Assembly: GCA_024636395.1 (NCBI GenBank)
Contig: JAGXHD010000090.1
Location: 1-12,751, forward strand
Direction of reading: 5' to 3'
Length of the DNA: 12,751 nt
Source of the DNA: Sulfitobacter sp.
GTDB taxonomy: Bacteria > Pseudomonadota > Alphaproteobacteria > Rhodobacterales > Rhodobacteraceae
This document shows positions 6,025-12,670 of this stretch, piece after piece (the stretch's first letter is position 1; each line of letters begins with the position of its first letter). A model generated the notes under the pieces. That model had not been told where the DNA came from, made no database searches, and saw only the letters and a list, made by a program, of their open reading frames with translations. The position numbers and the translations under genes were made by a program.

Positions 6025-7126
6025 CGATCGCCACGGTCATGAAGGCAGCACTCAGGCTAAATCCTTCGGCAATGAGGCCCATCAGCGGCGGGCCAAAGAA
6101 GAACGCGCCATAGCCCAGCACCGAGACCCGGCTGATCACAGCGAGCCGCATCGCTTGCGGCACAGCACGCCCGGCCAACGCCAGCGTGAGCGGCGCCAAA
6201 ACCGAGACCCCGAAGCCCGCGAGCGCAAAGAACATCAAAGCCGCACCGACACTCTGCGCCAACGACACGCCAGCCAACCCGAACGCGGTCAGCAGACAGG
6301 CGAGGATCATCAGAAGCGTCTCAGGCAAGAACCGAGACAGCGCATGACCGGACAGACGACCAACCCCCATCATCAATCCCAGCAAAGCGGGGCCGAGCGC
6401 GCCCTGCTGGGCGGATCCGCCCAATCCACGTTCGATATGCAGGGCTGACCATCCCTCGGCGCTGGCCTCCGTCAGGAAAGCGAAAAACACCAGCGCCCCG
6501 GCGAGCCAGATCAATTTGGCGGGCAGTACTTTGGAAGCTGGCGCCACAGCTCCGGCGGGGATACCCAGCTGCACAGGCGCCAGCCTGCCGATTGTCAGCC
6601 AAGCCAGGACCCCAAAGGGCAGCAAGAGCGCGGTAAAGACCTCCGCAGGCGCCCAGCCCGCGCCGCGTAGTGCGCCCACGGCGAGCGCAGCACCGGCATA
6701 GGCGAAAGAGTAGAGCCCGTGATTGAGGTTCATCAGGGGGCGTCCTGTCCGGGCCTCGATCTCCGCCACTTCCGCGTTGATCAACACATCGACCACCCCG
6801 GAGCCTGCCGAGAGCACCAGCAGCATGAGCGCCAGCGCCCAAAGCACCGGCACCAACCCCGTCCCCAAAAGGCCGAGCGCGATCGCCACAATCGCCAGCG
6901 GCACGGCGTACCGCCCTGCCCTCGCCTGCGCCAGCGGCGCCAGCCACATCGCCGCAACCGCCCCGATGGAAGCCCAGAGCACGGCAACGCCGTAGGCCCC
7001 ATCCGATGCCTGCACCGCTGATTTCACCACAGGCATCTGCGCAAAATATGCGGCCCATGCGATGCCGATGGCGATAAAGCCGCCCAGCGGCTTGCGGCTC
7101 TCTTTTATGTCCTGGAGAATGTTCAT
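5948..7126 (-). CDS. Major facilitator superfamily transporter (YbjJ-like)
   Basis: This 392-residue inner-membrane protein has about twelve hydrophobic segments, a normal MFS length. Segments include GGFIAIGIAWAAYFAQMP near the N-terminus, a Gly/Ser-rich helix with VDVLINAEVAEIEARTGRP, the motif LNHGLYSFAYAGAAL, and a final helix pair ending VVGVTLVPLLVRQ. The overall pattern resembles the YbjJ-type branch. The substrate cannot be read from sequence. The ATG at 7126 (MNILQDIKESRKPLGG) is chosen because homologous-looking sequence starts there; no clear Shine-Dalgarno precedes it, and the longer frame to 7204 lacks support. It is divergent from rplY with a 158-base gap, and its last 77 bases overlap the sulfotransferase-like gene on the other strand. 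Confidence 0.88.
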   Translation of the reverse strand: MNILQDIKESRKPLGGFIAIGIAWAAYFAQMPVVKSAVQASDGAYGVAVLWASIGAVAAMWLAPLAQARAGRYAVPLAIVAIALGLLGTGLVPVLWALALMLLVLSAGSGVVDVLINAEVAEIEARTGRPLMNLNHGLYSFAYAGAALAVGALRGAGWAPAEVFTALLLPFGVLAWLTIGRLAPVQLGIPAGAVAPASKVLPAKLIWLAGALVFFAFLTEASAEGWSALHIERGLGGSAQQGALGPALLGLMMGVGRLSGHALSRFLPETLLMILACLLTAFGLAGVSLAQSVGAALMFFALAGFGVSVLAPLTLALAGRAVPQAMRLAVISRVSVLGYGAFFFGPPLMGLIAEGFSLSAAFMTVAIVIGVVGVTLVPLLVRQSGVRAGVSA

Positions 7127-7154
7127 CGGCAGACAGGTGCCACGGTCGGACAGC

Positions 7155-7180
7155 TGCCGCAAGACGGCATGCAAGCGGCA
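7155..7180. repeat. Inverted repeat upstream of the MFS gene
   Basis: TGCCGC (7155-7160) and GCGGCA (7175-7180) are exact reverse complements with 14 bases between. A competing smaller stem, GCCG/CGGC (7156-7168), lies inside. It is located 29 bases before the MFS start codon and could be an operator, a leader hairpin or chance in GC-rich DNA. Confidence 0.3.
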
Positions 7181-7193
7181 AAACAAATTCCTC

Positions 7194-7222
7194 TTTCCCC
7201 GCACCCGATTCCCGTCTATACG
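7194..7222 (+). promoter_or_regulatory. Candidate rplY promoter
   Basis: TATACG at 7217-7222 is a fair -10. The -35 position 17 bases upstream (TTTCCC) is poor. A start near 7229 would place the leader hairpin at 7234-7262 at the extreme 5' end of the mRNA. Confidence 0.3.
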
Positions 7223-7233
7223 CGCGAATTCAT

Positions 7234-7262
7234 GCGAAGCGACAGCCTTGGAGGCGCTTCGC
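7234..7262 (+). promoter_or_regulatory. Leader hairpin before rplY
   Basis: GCGAAGCG (7234-7241) pairs perfectly with CGCTTCGC (7255-7262). Inside, CCT (7246-7248) can pair with AGG (7252-7254), giving an 11-pair helix with a four-base one-sided bulge (ACAG) and a three-base loop. No T-run follows, so it is not an intrinsic terminator. It ends 22 bases before the rplY ATG, upstream of the ribosome binding site. L25 is an RNA-binding protein, so an autoregulatory role is possible (inference). Confidence 0.55.
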
Positions 7263-7284
7263 CCTTATCAAATTGGAGATTAAT

Positions 7285-7953
7285 ATGGCCGGAGAGATCC
7301 CAGATCTTGAAGCTTTTGTACGGACGGGGACAGGCAAGGGCGCCGCTCGTCAGGCACGCCGTGATGGCATGGTACCGGGGATTGTGTTCGGGGGCGATAC
7401 GGACCCGCTCGCAATCAACCTCGATTTCAACAAACTGCTGACCCGTTTGCGCAAGGGCCGCTTTAAAGCGACGTTGTTCAATCTGAAAGTCGAAGGCCAC
7501 GATGATGTGCGCGTCATCTGCCGAGACGTGCAGCGCCATATCGTCAAGGACCTGCCCACGCACGTCGATTTCATGCGTCTCAAGCGGACCACAAAGATCA
7601 ACCTTTTCATCGGTGTCGAAGTGACCGGCGAAGAGGAATCCCCCGGTCTCAAGAAGGGCGGCACGCTCAACCTTGTGCGCCCAGAGATCGAACTGGTGGT
7701 GACTGCGGCAGACATTCCCGAAAGCATCACGATCGACATCTCCGCGCTGCAGATTGGCGACAATCTGACCATTTCGGACGTCACGCTGCCCGCAGGCGCC
7801 AAGCCGGTGATCGACCGTGACTTCGTGATCGCACAGGTCTCCGCACCCTCCGCACTGGTCTCGGCCGGTGGTGAGGATGACGACGATGTTGATGCGGACG
7901 AAGTACCGACGACAGAGATGGACGCCCCAAACGGCGAGAAATCTGACGGCTGA
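7285..7953 (+). CDS. rplY: 50S ribosomal protein L25 / general stress protein Ctc
   Basis: This 222-residue protein of the long Ctc/TL5 type binds 5S rRNA in the large ribosomal subunit. The N-terminal L25 domain (about 4-95) includes GKGAARQARRDGMVPGIVFGG and CRDVQRHIVKDLPTHVDFMRL. The C-terminal Ctc beta domain (about 98-190) includes LVRPEIELVVTAADIPESI and the TLPAGAKPVIDRDF segment. A strongly acidic tail follows (EDDDDVDADE and beyond). The ATG at 7285 has GGAG six bases upstream, which rules out the TTG at 7273 because it overlaps that site. A hairpin lies in the leader, and a strong intrinsic terminator follows 23 bases after the stop, so rplY is probably its own transcription unit. 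Confidence 0.96.
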   Translation: MAGEIPDLEAFVRTGTGKGAARQARRDGMVPGIVFGGDTDPLAINLDFNKLLTRLRKGRFKATLFNLKVEGHDDVRVICRDVQRHIVKDLPTHVDFMRLKRTTKINLFIGVEVTGEEESPGLKKGGTLNLVRPEIELVVTAADIPESITIDISALQIGDNLTISDVTLPAGAKPVIDRDFVIAQVSAPSALVSAGGEDDDDVDADEVPTTEMDAPNGEKSDG

Positions 7954-7975
7954 TCCCTGCTGTTGCAGAGCACTT

Positions 7976-8002
7976 AAGGGTCGCCTCCGGGCGGCCCTTT
8001 TT
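7976..8002 (+). terminator. Intrinsic terminator after rplY
   Basis: AAGGGTCGCC (7976-7985) pairs with GGCGGCCCTT (7990-7999) over ten pairs including one T-G wobble. The loop is TCCG, and T's run to 8002 (five T's in all). It is placed 23 bases after the rplY stop. Confidence 0.9.
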
Positions 8003-8014
8003 CGTTCGGGAGGG

Positions 8015-8038
8015 GCGGCATTTCAGCCGCTGCAGCGG
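8015..8038. repeat. Overlapping inverted repeats in the rplY-pth gap
   Basis: GCGGC (8015-8019) pairs with GCCGC (8026-8030) over a six-base loop. The same GCCGC also opens a perfect 12-base palindrome, CCGCTGCAGCGG (8027-8038). The middle arm can therefore pair either way. It lies between the rplY terminator and pth, which has no clear promoter by eye. A switchable RNA structure, an operator or chance are all possible. Confidence 0.35.
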
Positions 8039-8099
8039 AGTGTTGCTGTACGCTGGGACACGGGTTCTATATGGTCACAGCAAGTAACGGAGAACCGCC

Positions 8100-8804
8100 A
8101 TGAAACTCATCGTAGGGCTTGGAAATCCCGGCGCGAAATATGCGCGAAACCGCCATAACATCGGCTTCATGGCCGTAGAGCGGATGGCGGAGGATCATGA
8201 TTTCGGCCCGTGGAAATCCAAACATCAGGGCAGTGTGAGCGAAGGTCGTTTTGGCAGTACCCGCGCAGTTTTGCTTCGCCCGGAGACTTTCATGAACAGA
8301 TCCGGCGATAGCGTCGCCGCCGCGATGCGTTTCCACAAGCTCGAGCCGGAAGATGTAATCGTGCTGCACGACGAACTCGATCTCGCCCCCGGCAAGGTGA
8401 AGGCAAAGATGGGCGGCGGGCACGCTGGCCACAATGGCTTGCGCTCGGTCCATAGCCATCTGGGGCCGGAGTACGGCCGCGTGCGGCTGGGCATCGGGCA
8501 TCCGGGCCACAAAGACCGTGTTGCAGGCTACGTGCTGAGCGATTTTGCGAAGGTCGAGGCTGACTGGCTCGAGGATGTACTGCGCGGGATAAGCGACGGC
8601 GCACCGCATCTTGCGGACGGCGATATGGCCAAATTCATGAACGCGGTCGCCCTACGCACCGCACCCGCACGCCCGTCCACCGGCATCAAGGGTGCTGCCC
8701 GGCCTTCCCCGGCACCCGTAGACGCCCCGACCCAAAAGACTAAGAGCGTGGCGCCTCCAGAAGAGCGTAGCGCGCTACAAAAGCTGATGGAACGGTTCAA
8801 ATAA
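8100..8804 (+). CDS. pth: Peptidyl-tRNA hydrolase
   Basis: This 234-residue cytoplasmic enzyme releases peptides from peptidyl-tRNAs that drop off stalled ribosomes. All key residues are present: Asn9 in VGLGNPG, catalytic His19 in RNRHNIGFM, Asn66 in ETFMNRSG, Asp91 in VLHDELDL, and Asn112 in GGGHAGHNGLRS. The core ends near residue 185. A Pro/Ala/Lys-rich extension of about 45 residues follows, ending in a short amphipathic helix (LQKLMERFK), which is longer than the roughly 194-residue E. coli enzyme. The ATG has GGAG seven bases upstream. The gene follows rplY, a frequent pairing in bacteria, but a terminator separates them. DUF2237 begins 34 bases downstream. Confidence 0.97.
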   Translation: MKLIVGLGNPGAKYARNRHNIGFMAVERMAEDHDFGPWKSKHQGSVSEGRFGSTRAVLLRPETFMNRSGDSVAAAMRFHKLEPEDVIVLHDELDLAPGKVKAKMGGGHAGHNGLRSVHSHLGPEYGRVRLGIGHPGHKDRVAGYVLSDFAKVEADWLEDVLRGISDGAPHLADGDMAKFMNAVALRTAPARPSTGIKGAARPSPAPVDAPTQKTKSVAPPEERSALQKLMERFK

Positions 8805-8838
8805 CTGCGCCCACCCGTAAGACAGAAGGAGACCCCCC

Positions 8839-9222
8839 ATGGAACCTGACGAGAGTATTAACGTCGAAGGCGGCGCACTGGCGCTGTGTGGCACAGATCC
8901 GGTGACCGGCTTTTTCCGCGATGGTCACTGCAATACCTGCGCTGCGGATCAGGGCAGCCATACCGTCTGCGCCGTCATGACCGCCGAATTTCTGGCCTTC
9001 TCCAAATATGTCGGCAATGACCTGTCAACCCCACAACCCGCGTTCGGATTTGCCGGGCTCAAACCCGGCGATCCATGGTGCTTGTGCGCTGGACGCTTCA
9101 TGCAGGCCGCCGAAGAAGGCTGCGGACCACGCGTGCGTCTTGAGGCGACGCATATTCGGGCGCTGGATGTGGTGCCACTCGATGTGCTGCGCCGCCATTG
9201 TCTCGGAAGCGGCGACGCATGA
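8839..9222 (+). CDS. DUF2237-family protein
   Basis: This 127-residue soluble protein matches the DUF2237 pattern along its whole length: GGALALCGTDPVTGFFRDG, HTVCAVMTAEFLAFSKYVGNDLSTP, then GLKPGDPWCLCAGRF and LEATHIRAL. It has eight cysteines (17, 31, 34, 44, 81, 83, 95, 121), including C-x2-C at 31/34 and C-x-C at 81/83. These suggest metal binding or redox chemistry, though no function is established to my knowledge. AAGGAG lies just upstream of the ATG, an excellent ribosome binding site. It is probably co-transcribed with pth (34-base gap) and overlaps the next gene by four bases (ATGA). Confidence 0.93.
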   Translation: MEPDESINVEGGALALCGTDPVTGFFRDGHCNTCAADQGSHTVCAVMTAEFLAFSKYVGNDLSTPQPAFGFAGLKPGDPWCLCAGRFMQAAEEGCGPRVRLEATHIRALDVVPLDVLRRHCLGSGDA

Positions 9223-9797
9223 CGCGCATCTGTTCCTTTTGCATCTTGATGCTTTTTGCAGGGTCAGCACAGGCACAAGAGATCCGGCCACAGGAGCAGG
9301 CGCGCCTCGATCGTTTCGAGCGGTTGGCAGGCGCTGCGCTACTCGAAGCTTTGGCAGGCGGATCCGATGCGGATATCGCGGCACTCGGTACCGCTCTGTC
9401 AGGTGTGCCGCAGGTGGCATTCGATCCCACGATGCAAGGCGAGTGGGACTGCCGCACGATGAAGCTGGGGCGCGGTGTGCCGCTGGTGGTCTATACCAAT
9501 TTTAAATGCCGAATGTCGCTCGACAATACCGGCGTCTCTTTTGAGAAACTGTCAGGCTCGCAACGCACAATCGGCCGCATCGAGATGCGGGACGGGCGCG
9601 CGGTTTATCTTGGCGTCGGATACGTCGCGAATGAAACGCCACAAAACTACGCGGATCTGCCGCCCGATTTCGAAGGCAGCGGGACCGTGACACCCGATGT
9701 GGCAGTGTTCGAACGCGTCTCCGACGTACGGGCGCGGCTGATGTTTCCCGCGCCCGTCAATGAAAGCGATTTCGATGTTCTGGAGCTGACCCGCTAG
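9219..9797 (+). CDS. Secreted DUF4893-family protein
   Basis: The product is 192 residues. The N-terminus (MTRICSFCILMLFAGSAQAQ) is a typical Sec signal peptide with a likely cleavage after AQA at 17-19, so the protein should be periplasmic. The mature part resembles DUF4893: a helical start (ARLDRFERLAGAALLEAL), then GEWDCRTMKLG, VYTNFKCRMSL and the signature FEKLSGSQRTIGRI, ending in FDVLEL. Cys78 and Cys97 could form a disulfide. The function is unknown. The start ATG at 9219 overlaps the DUF2237 stop as ATGA and fits the signal peptide. An upstream in-frame GTG/TTG start would put charged residues and seven extra positions before it. It ends two bases from the convergent trpB stop. Confidence 0.85.
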   Translation: MTRICSFCILMLFAGSAQAQEIRPQEQARLDRFERLAGAALLEALAGGSDADIAALGTALSGVPQVAFDPTMQGEWDCRTMKLGRGVPLVVYTNFKCRMSLDNTGVSFEKLSGSQRTIGRIEMRDGRAVYLGVGYVANETPQNYADLPPDFEGSGTVTPDVAVFERVSDVRARLMFPAPVNESDFDVLELTR

Positions 9798-9799
9798 GC

Positions 9800-11032
9800 T
9801 CAGGCGAATTCGCCCATCTCGAAACCGAGCGCGCGCGCCACGGTAAAGATATCCTTATCGCCCCGCCCGCACATGTTCATCACGATGAGATGGTCTTTGG
9901 GCAGTTCAGGCGCAATCTTCATCACATGGGCCAGCGCATGCGACGGCTCGAGCGCGGGAATGATCCCCTCAAGCTCACAGGACTTCTGGAACGCGGCCAG
10001 TGCCTCGACGTCTGTGATCGAGACATATTTCGCGCGGCCAATATCGTGCAGCCACGCGTGCTCAGGACCGATACCGGGATAATCGAGGCCAGCAGAAATC
10101 GAGAAGCCCTCGAGGATCTGGCCATCGTCGTCTTGCAGCAGATACGTGCGATTGCCGTGCAACACGCCAGGACGGCCACCGGTGAGCGACGCGCAATGCT
10201 CCATCTTCGCGTTGACGCCCTTACCCCCCGCCTCGACCCCGATGATGTTCACTTCCTTGTCGTCAAGGAAGGGATAGAACAGCCCCATCGCATTGGACCC
10301 GCCCCCAATGGCGGCGATCAGCGTGTCGGGCAGTCGGCCTTCGGCCTTTTCCATCTGGGTGCGAACTTCCTTTCCGATGATGCTTTGGAAATCGCGGACC
10401 ATCGCCGGATAGGGGTGCGGCCCCGCGACCGTACCGATGCAATAGAAGGTATCGCGGACATTGGTGACCCAATCACGCAGTGCATCATTCATCGCGTCCT
10501 TGAGCGTGCCGCGCCCAGAGGTCACCGGAATGATCTCGGCGCCCAGCAGGCGCATGCGAAAGACGTTGGGGGCCTGACGCTCAACATCATGTGCACCCAT
10601 GTAGACTACGCATTGCAACCCGAACTTGGCGCAGACGGTGGCGGTCGCGACGCCGTGCTGTCCCGCGCCTGTCTCGGCAATGATGCGTTTCTTGCCCATG
10701 CGGCGGGCAAGGATAATCTGGCCCAGCACGTTGTTGATCTTATGCGCGCCGGTGTGGTTTAGCTCGTCGCGCTTCATGTAAATCTTGGCCCCACCCAACT
10801 CGTCAGTCAGCCGCTCGGCGAAGTAGAGCGGGCTCGGGCGGCCCACGTAATGCTCCCACAGATCGTCCATCTCGGCCCAGAACGTCTCGTCCGTCTTGGC
10901 CTTATCGTATTCGGCCTGCAATTCGAGGATCAGCGGCATCAGCGTCTCTGATACGAAACGGCCGCCAAACTCACCGAACCGGCCGTTTTCATCAGGGCCG
11001 GTCATGAAGCTGTTGAAAAGATCGTTTGCCAT
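9800..11032 (-). CDS. trpB: Tryptophan synthase beta subunit
   Basis: This 410-residue PLP enzyme condenses indole (channelled from TrpA) with L-serine to give tryptophan. Lys98 in LNHTGAHKINN forms the Schiff base. Glu120 in ETGAGQHG is the catalytic glutamate, and GGGSNAMG at 243-250 binds the PLP phosphate. The residue that contacts the pyridine nitrogen, Ser377 in E. coli (SGRGDKD), is Cys388 here (MCGRGDKD). I believe this variant is not rare in alphaproteobacteria but could not check. The ATG at 11032 gives MANDLFNSF and FGEFGGRFVSETLM, a normal start, with GAGAGG about ten bases upstream. The frame open to 11308 runs into trpF and is discarded. It lies 80 bases after trpF in the same direction. 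Confidence 0.97.
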   Translation of the reverse strand: MANDLFNSFMTGPDENGRFGEFGGRFVSETLMPLILELQAEYDKAKTDETFWAEMDDLWEHYVGRPSPLYFAERLTDELGGAKIYMKRDELNHTGAHKINNVLGQIILARRMGKKRIIAETGAGQHGVATATVCAKFGLQCVVYMGAHDVERQAPNVFRMRLLGAEIIPVTSGRGTLKDAMNDALRDWVTNVRDTFYCIGTVAGPHPYPAMVRDFQSIIGKEVRTQMEKAEGRLPDTLIAAIGGGSNAMGLFYPFLDDKEVNIIGVEAGGKGVNAKMEHCASLTGGRPGVLHGNRTYLLQDDDGQILEGFSISAGLDYPGIGPEHAWLHDIGRAKYVSITDVEALAAFQKSCELEGIIPALEPSHALAHVMKIAPELPKDHLIVMNMCGRGDKDIFTVARALGFEMGEFA

Positions 11033-11078
11033 CGCGGATGTGCCTCTCAAAAGGTTATTGCCCCAGCAGTACCGTCCC

Positions 11079-11113
11079 GGCGCGCAATGGTAAAGAAGCC
11101 AAAGGCGCGCAAT
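11079..11113. repeat. Ten-base direct repeat in the trpF-trpB gap
   Basis: GGCGCGCAAT occurs at 11079-11088 and again at 11104-11113, 25 bases apart. The second copy reaches the trpF stop codon. It fills most of the 80-base gap before trpB. It could be a pair of protein sites controlling an internal start, or chance; no good promoter is seen beside it. Confidence 0.35.
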
Positions 11114-11760
11114 CAGGCGGTACGGGCCGCCTCGACAAGCGCGTGAATGAGCGCGGCATCCTTGACGCCGGCGCTGCTCTCCACGCCCGACGAGACATCG
11201 ACCTGCCGCGCACCGGTGCGCACAATCGCCTCCGCAACATTTGAAGGCGTCAGTCCCCCCGCGAGCATCCACGGGCAGCGCCATACACGCCCTTGCAGAA
11301 GCTTCCAATCAAAGGCGAGGCCGTTGCCACCCGGAAGATCAGCGCCCTTCGGCGGCTTGGCATCCACCAGCAGCTGATCGGCAACCCCGGCGTAGGCATC
11401 GAGCTGCGCAAGATCCGCGTGCTCTGCGACGCCGACAGCCTTCATCACAGGCAACCCGTAGCGCGCCCTGACCTGCGCCACGCGCTCGGGGCTCTCCGAC
11501 CCATGCAGTTGGAGCATATCGAGGGGAACGGCCTGCATAAGCGCGTCGAGCATCGCATCATCCGCATTGACAGTGAGCGCAACCTTGCAGATGCCCATTG
11601 GCACATGTGCGGCGAGGGCTGCGGCATCGGCAAGCTCCAGATGCCGGGGTGATTTGGGGAAAAACACAAAACCTACGTACCGTGCCCCTGCCCGCGCCGC
11701 CGCATCCACGTGATCAGGGGCGGTCAAACCGCAAATCTTTACAGAAATGTCAGATGGCAT
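11113..11760 (-). CDS. trpF: Phosphoribosylanthranilate isomerase
   Basis: This 215-residue TIM-barrel enzyme isomerises phosphoribosylanthranilate to CdRP in tryptophan synthesis. The catalytic pair is present: Cys10 in VKICGLT (general base) and Asp133 in LLVDAKPP (general acid). Other family features are ARYVGFVFFPKSPRH at 27-40, LQLHGSES at 83-90, and the phosphate-binding LAGGLTPSNV at 166-175 with VDVSSGVE at 187-194. It starts six bases after the lapA stop, and its ribosome binding site (GGATAGG) lies inside the end of lapA, so it is co-transcribed with lapA and ihfB. It is followed by trpB after 80 bases. No trpC or trpD is present in this window. Confidence 0.96.
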   Translation of the reverse strand: MPSDISVKICGLTAPDHVDAAARAGARYVGFVFFPKSPRHLELADAAALAAHVPMGICKVALTVNADDAMLDALMQAVPLDMLQLHGSESPERVAQVRARYGLPVMKAVGVAEHADLAQLDAYAGVADQLLVDAKPPKGADLPGGNGLAFDWKLLQGRVWRCPWMLAGGLTPSNVAEAIVRTGARQVDVSSGVESSAGVKDAALIHALVEAARTA

Positions 11761-11766
11761 GAGGGC

Positions 11767-12117
11767 CTATCCGGCTTTGTCCAGCAGCGCCAGAACCTCG
11801 TCCTTGCCCTGATGCTTTTCCGCTTTGAGCTTGTCCAGCTCACGCTGAAGCCGGCGCATCTCGCGGGCCTGCTTGGCGGCCTCGGCGCGCTCGCCATATT
11901 CGCGGATCCATTCCCAAACAAATCCGATCAGAAGACCTGCCAGAATGCTGCCCAGAATCACGAAAAACAGCGGAAGCTCGACAGAGGGATTCATCGCGAA
12001 CAGACCCGACACTTCGGTCGGCAACACTTGCAGCGATACAATTTCGCGATTTGCAAGAGCAACAGATACAAGAGCCACCGCGAAGGTGGCGATACACAGA
12101 TAGCGTACGTAGCGCAT
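11767..12117 (-). CDS. LapA-domain (DUF1049) inner-membrane protein
   Basis: This 116-residue membrane protein has two helices: about 5-22 (RYLCIATFAVALVSVALA) and 48-68 (ELPLFFVILGSILAGLLIGF). After the second helix comes the LapA-type signature VWEWIREYGERAEAAKQAREMRRLQRELDKLKAE, a basic coiled coil on the cytoplasmic side. In gammaproteobacteria LapA proteins work with LapB in controlling lipopolysaccharide synthesis. Whether that holds here is inference, and no lapB is present in this window. The start ATG overlaps the ihfB stop by one base (TAATG), so translation is very likely coupled. The position next to ihfB is familiar for this family. Confidence 0.88.
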   Translation of the reverse strand: MRYVRYLCIATFAVALVSVALANREIVSLQVLPTEVSGLFAMNPSVELPLFFVILGSILAGLLIGFVWEWIREYGERAEAAKQAREMRRLQRELDKLKAEKHQGKDEVLALLDKAG

Positions 12118-12401
12118 TAACTTTTCCCGTTCAGCCGATCACGGAGCAACTTCCCCGTTTTAAAAAACGGTACATGTTTCTCCTCGACATGAACAGTCTC
12201 CCCGGTCCGGGGATTTCGTCCCACGCGTGCATCGCGCTTTTTCACCGAGAACGCGCCAAAGCCGCGCAGCTCGACACGATCACCGCGCGCCATGGCTGTC
12301 GTAATCTCGTCGAATATGGTGTTTACGATCCGTTCTACATCCCGTTGATATAAATGTGGATTGTCGTCTGCGATCTTCTGGATCAGTTCTGACCGGATCA
12401 T
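12117..12401 (-). CDS. ihfB: Integration host factor subunit beta
   Basis: This 94-residue nucleoid protein forms a heterodimer with IHF-alpha and bends DNA sharply at specific sites. The N-terminal helices (MIRSELIQKIADDNPHL to about 40) are followed by RVELRGFGAFSVKKR (43-57). The DNA-inserting arm GRNPRTGE has its intercalating proline at residue 64, and the C-terminal VPFFKTGKLLRDRL follows. These features and the length match IHF-beta rather than HU. The ATG at 12401 has GAGGGAG just upstream; the frame open to 12575 is leader sequence. It is first gene of the ihfB-lapA-trpF-trpB unit and lies downstream of rpsA, as in many proteobacteria, but behind the rpsA terminator. Confidence 0.96.
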   Translation of the reverse strand: MIRSELIQKIADDNPHLYQRDVERIVNTIFDEITTAMARGDRVELRGFGAFSVKKRDARVGRNPRTGETVHVEEKHVPFFKTGKLLRDRLNGKS

Positions 12402-12440
12402 TGCTATCTCCCTCGCACGCGTTTGCGTCAATATGTCGCC

Positions 12441-12469
12441 ACTATAGAAAAAATCGCATCGTGCGAAAA
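12441..12469 (-). promoter_or_regulatory. Candidate promoter of the ihfB operon
   Basis: On the minus strand a good -10, TATAGT (12446-12441), follows a T-run. The -35 position 17 bases upstream is TTTTCG, a poor match. A small inverted repeat, CGCA-TCG-TGCG (12455-12465), lies in the spacer and could be a regulator site. The predicted leader is about 33 bases. The remaining DNA to 12609 shows nothing else I can name. Confidence 0.4.
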
Positions 12470-12609
12470 GTGACATGAGCGACCTAAATCGACAATTTCT
12501 TCCATCATTGCAGCAATTCTTCCGAAATATCCACACCTTCCCGTGGGCTTGCGCGGTAATTCGAGCAGCGATCAAGATTACCGATAATCCGGTTCAAACG
12601 ATTCGCAGC

Positions 12610-12637
12610 AAAAAACCCCGCGCATTTCTGCACGGGG
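12610..12637 (-). terminator. Intrinsic terminator after rpsA
   Basis: On the minus strand CCCCGTGCA (12637-12629) pairs with TGCGCGGGG (12624-12616) with one wobble, closing a GAAA tetraloop, and six T's follow (12615-12610). It lies 33 bases after the rpsA stop and separates rpsA from ihfB. Confidence 0.92.
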
Positions 12638-12670
12638 CCACGTTCTTTCCGTAGGGGAAAACCCTCCGGT

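Noticed and set aside
6321..7181. A 286-residue second frame on the minus strand inside the MFS gene
   Set aside because: It is Arg/Gly-rich and lacks membrane segments, while the other frame gives a clean transporter.
9890..10762. A 290-residue open frame on the plus strand
   Set aside because: It is antisense to trpB with shadow-type composition and no start signal.
12402..12609. IHF autoregulation site or small ORF upstream of ihfB
   Set aside because: No stretch fits the WATCAANNNNTTR consensus well, and the open frame there is only the upstream extension of ihfB without a start signal.
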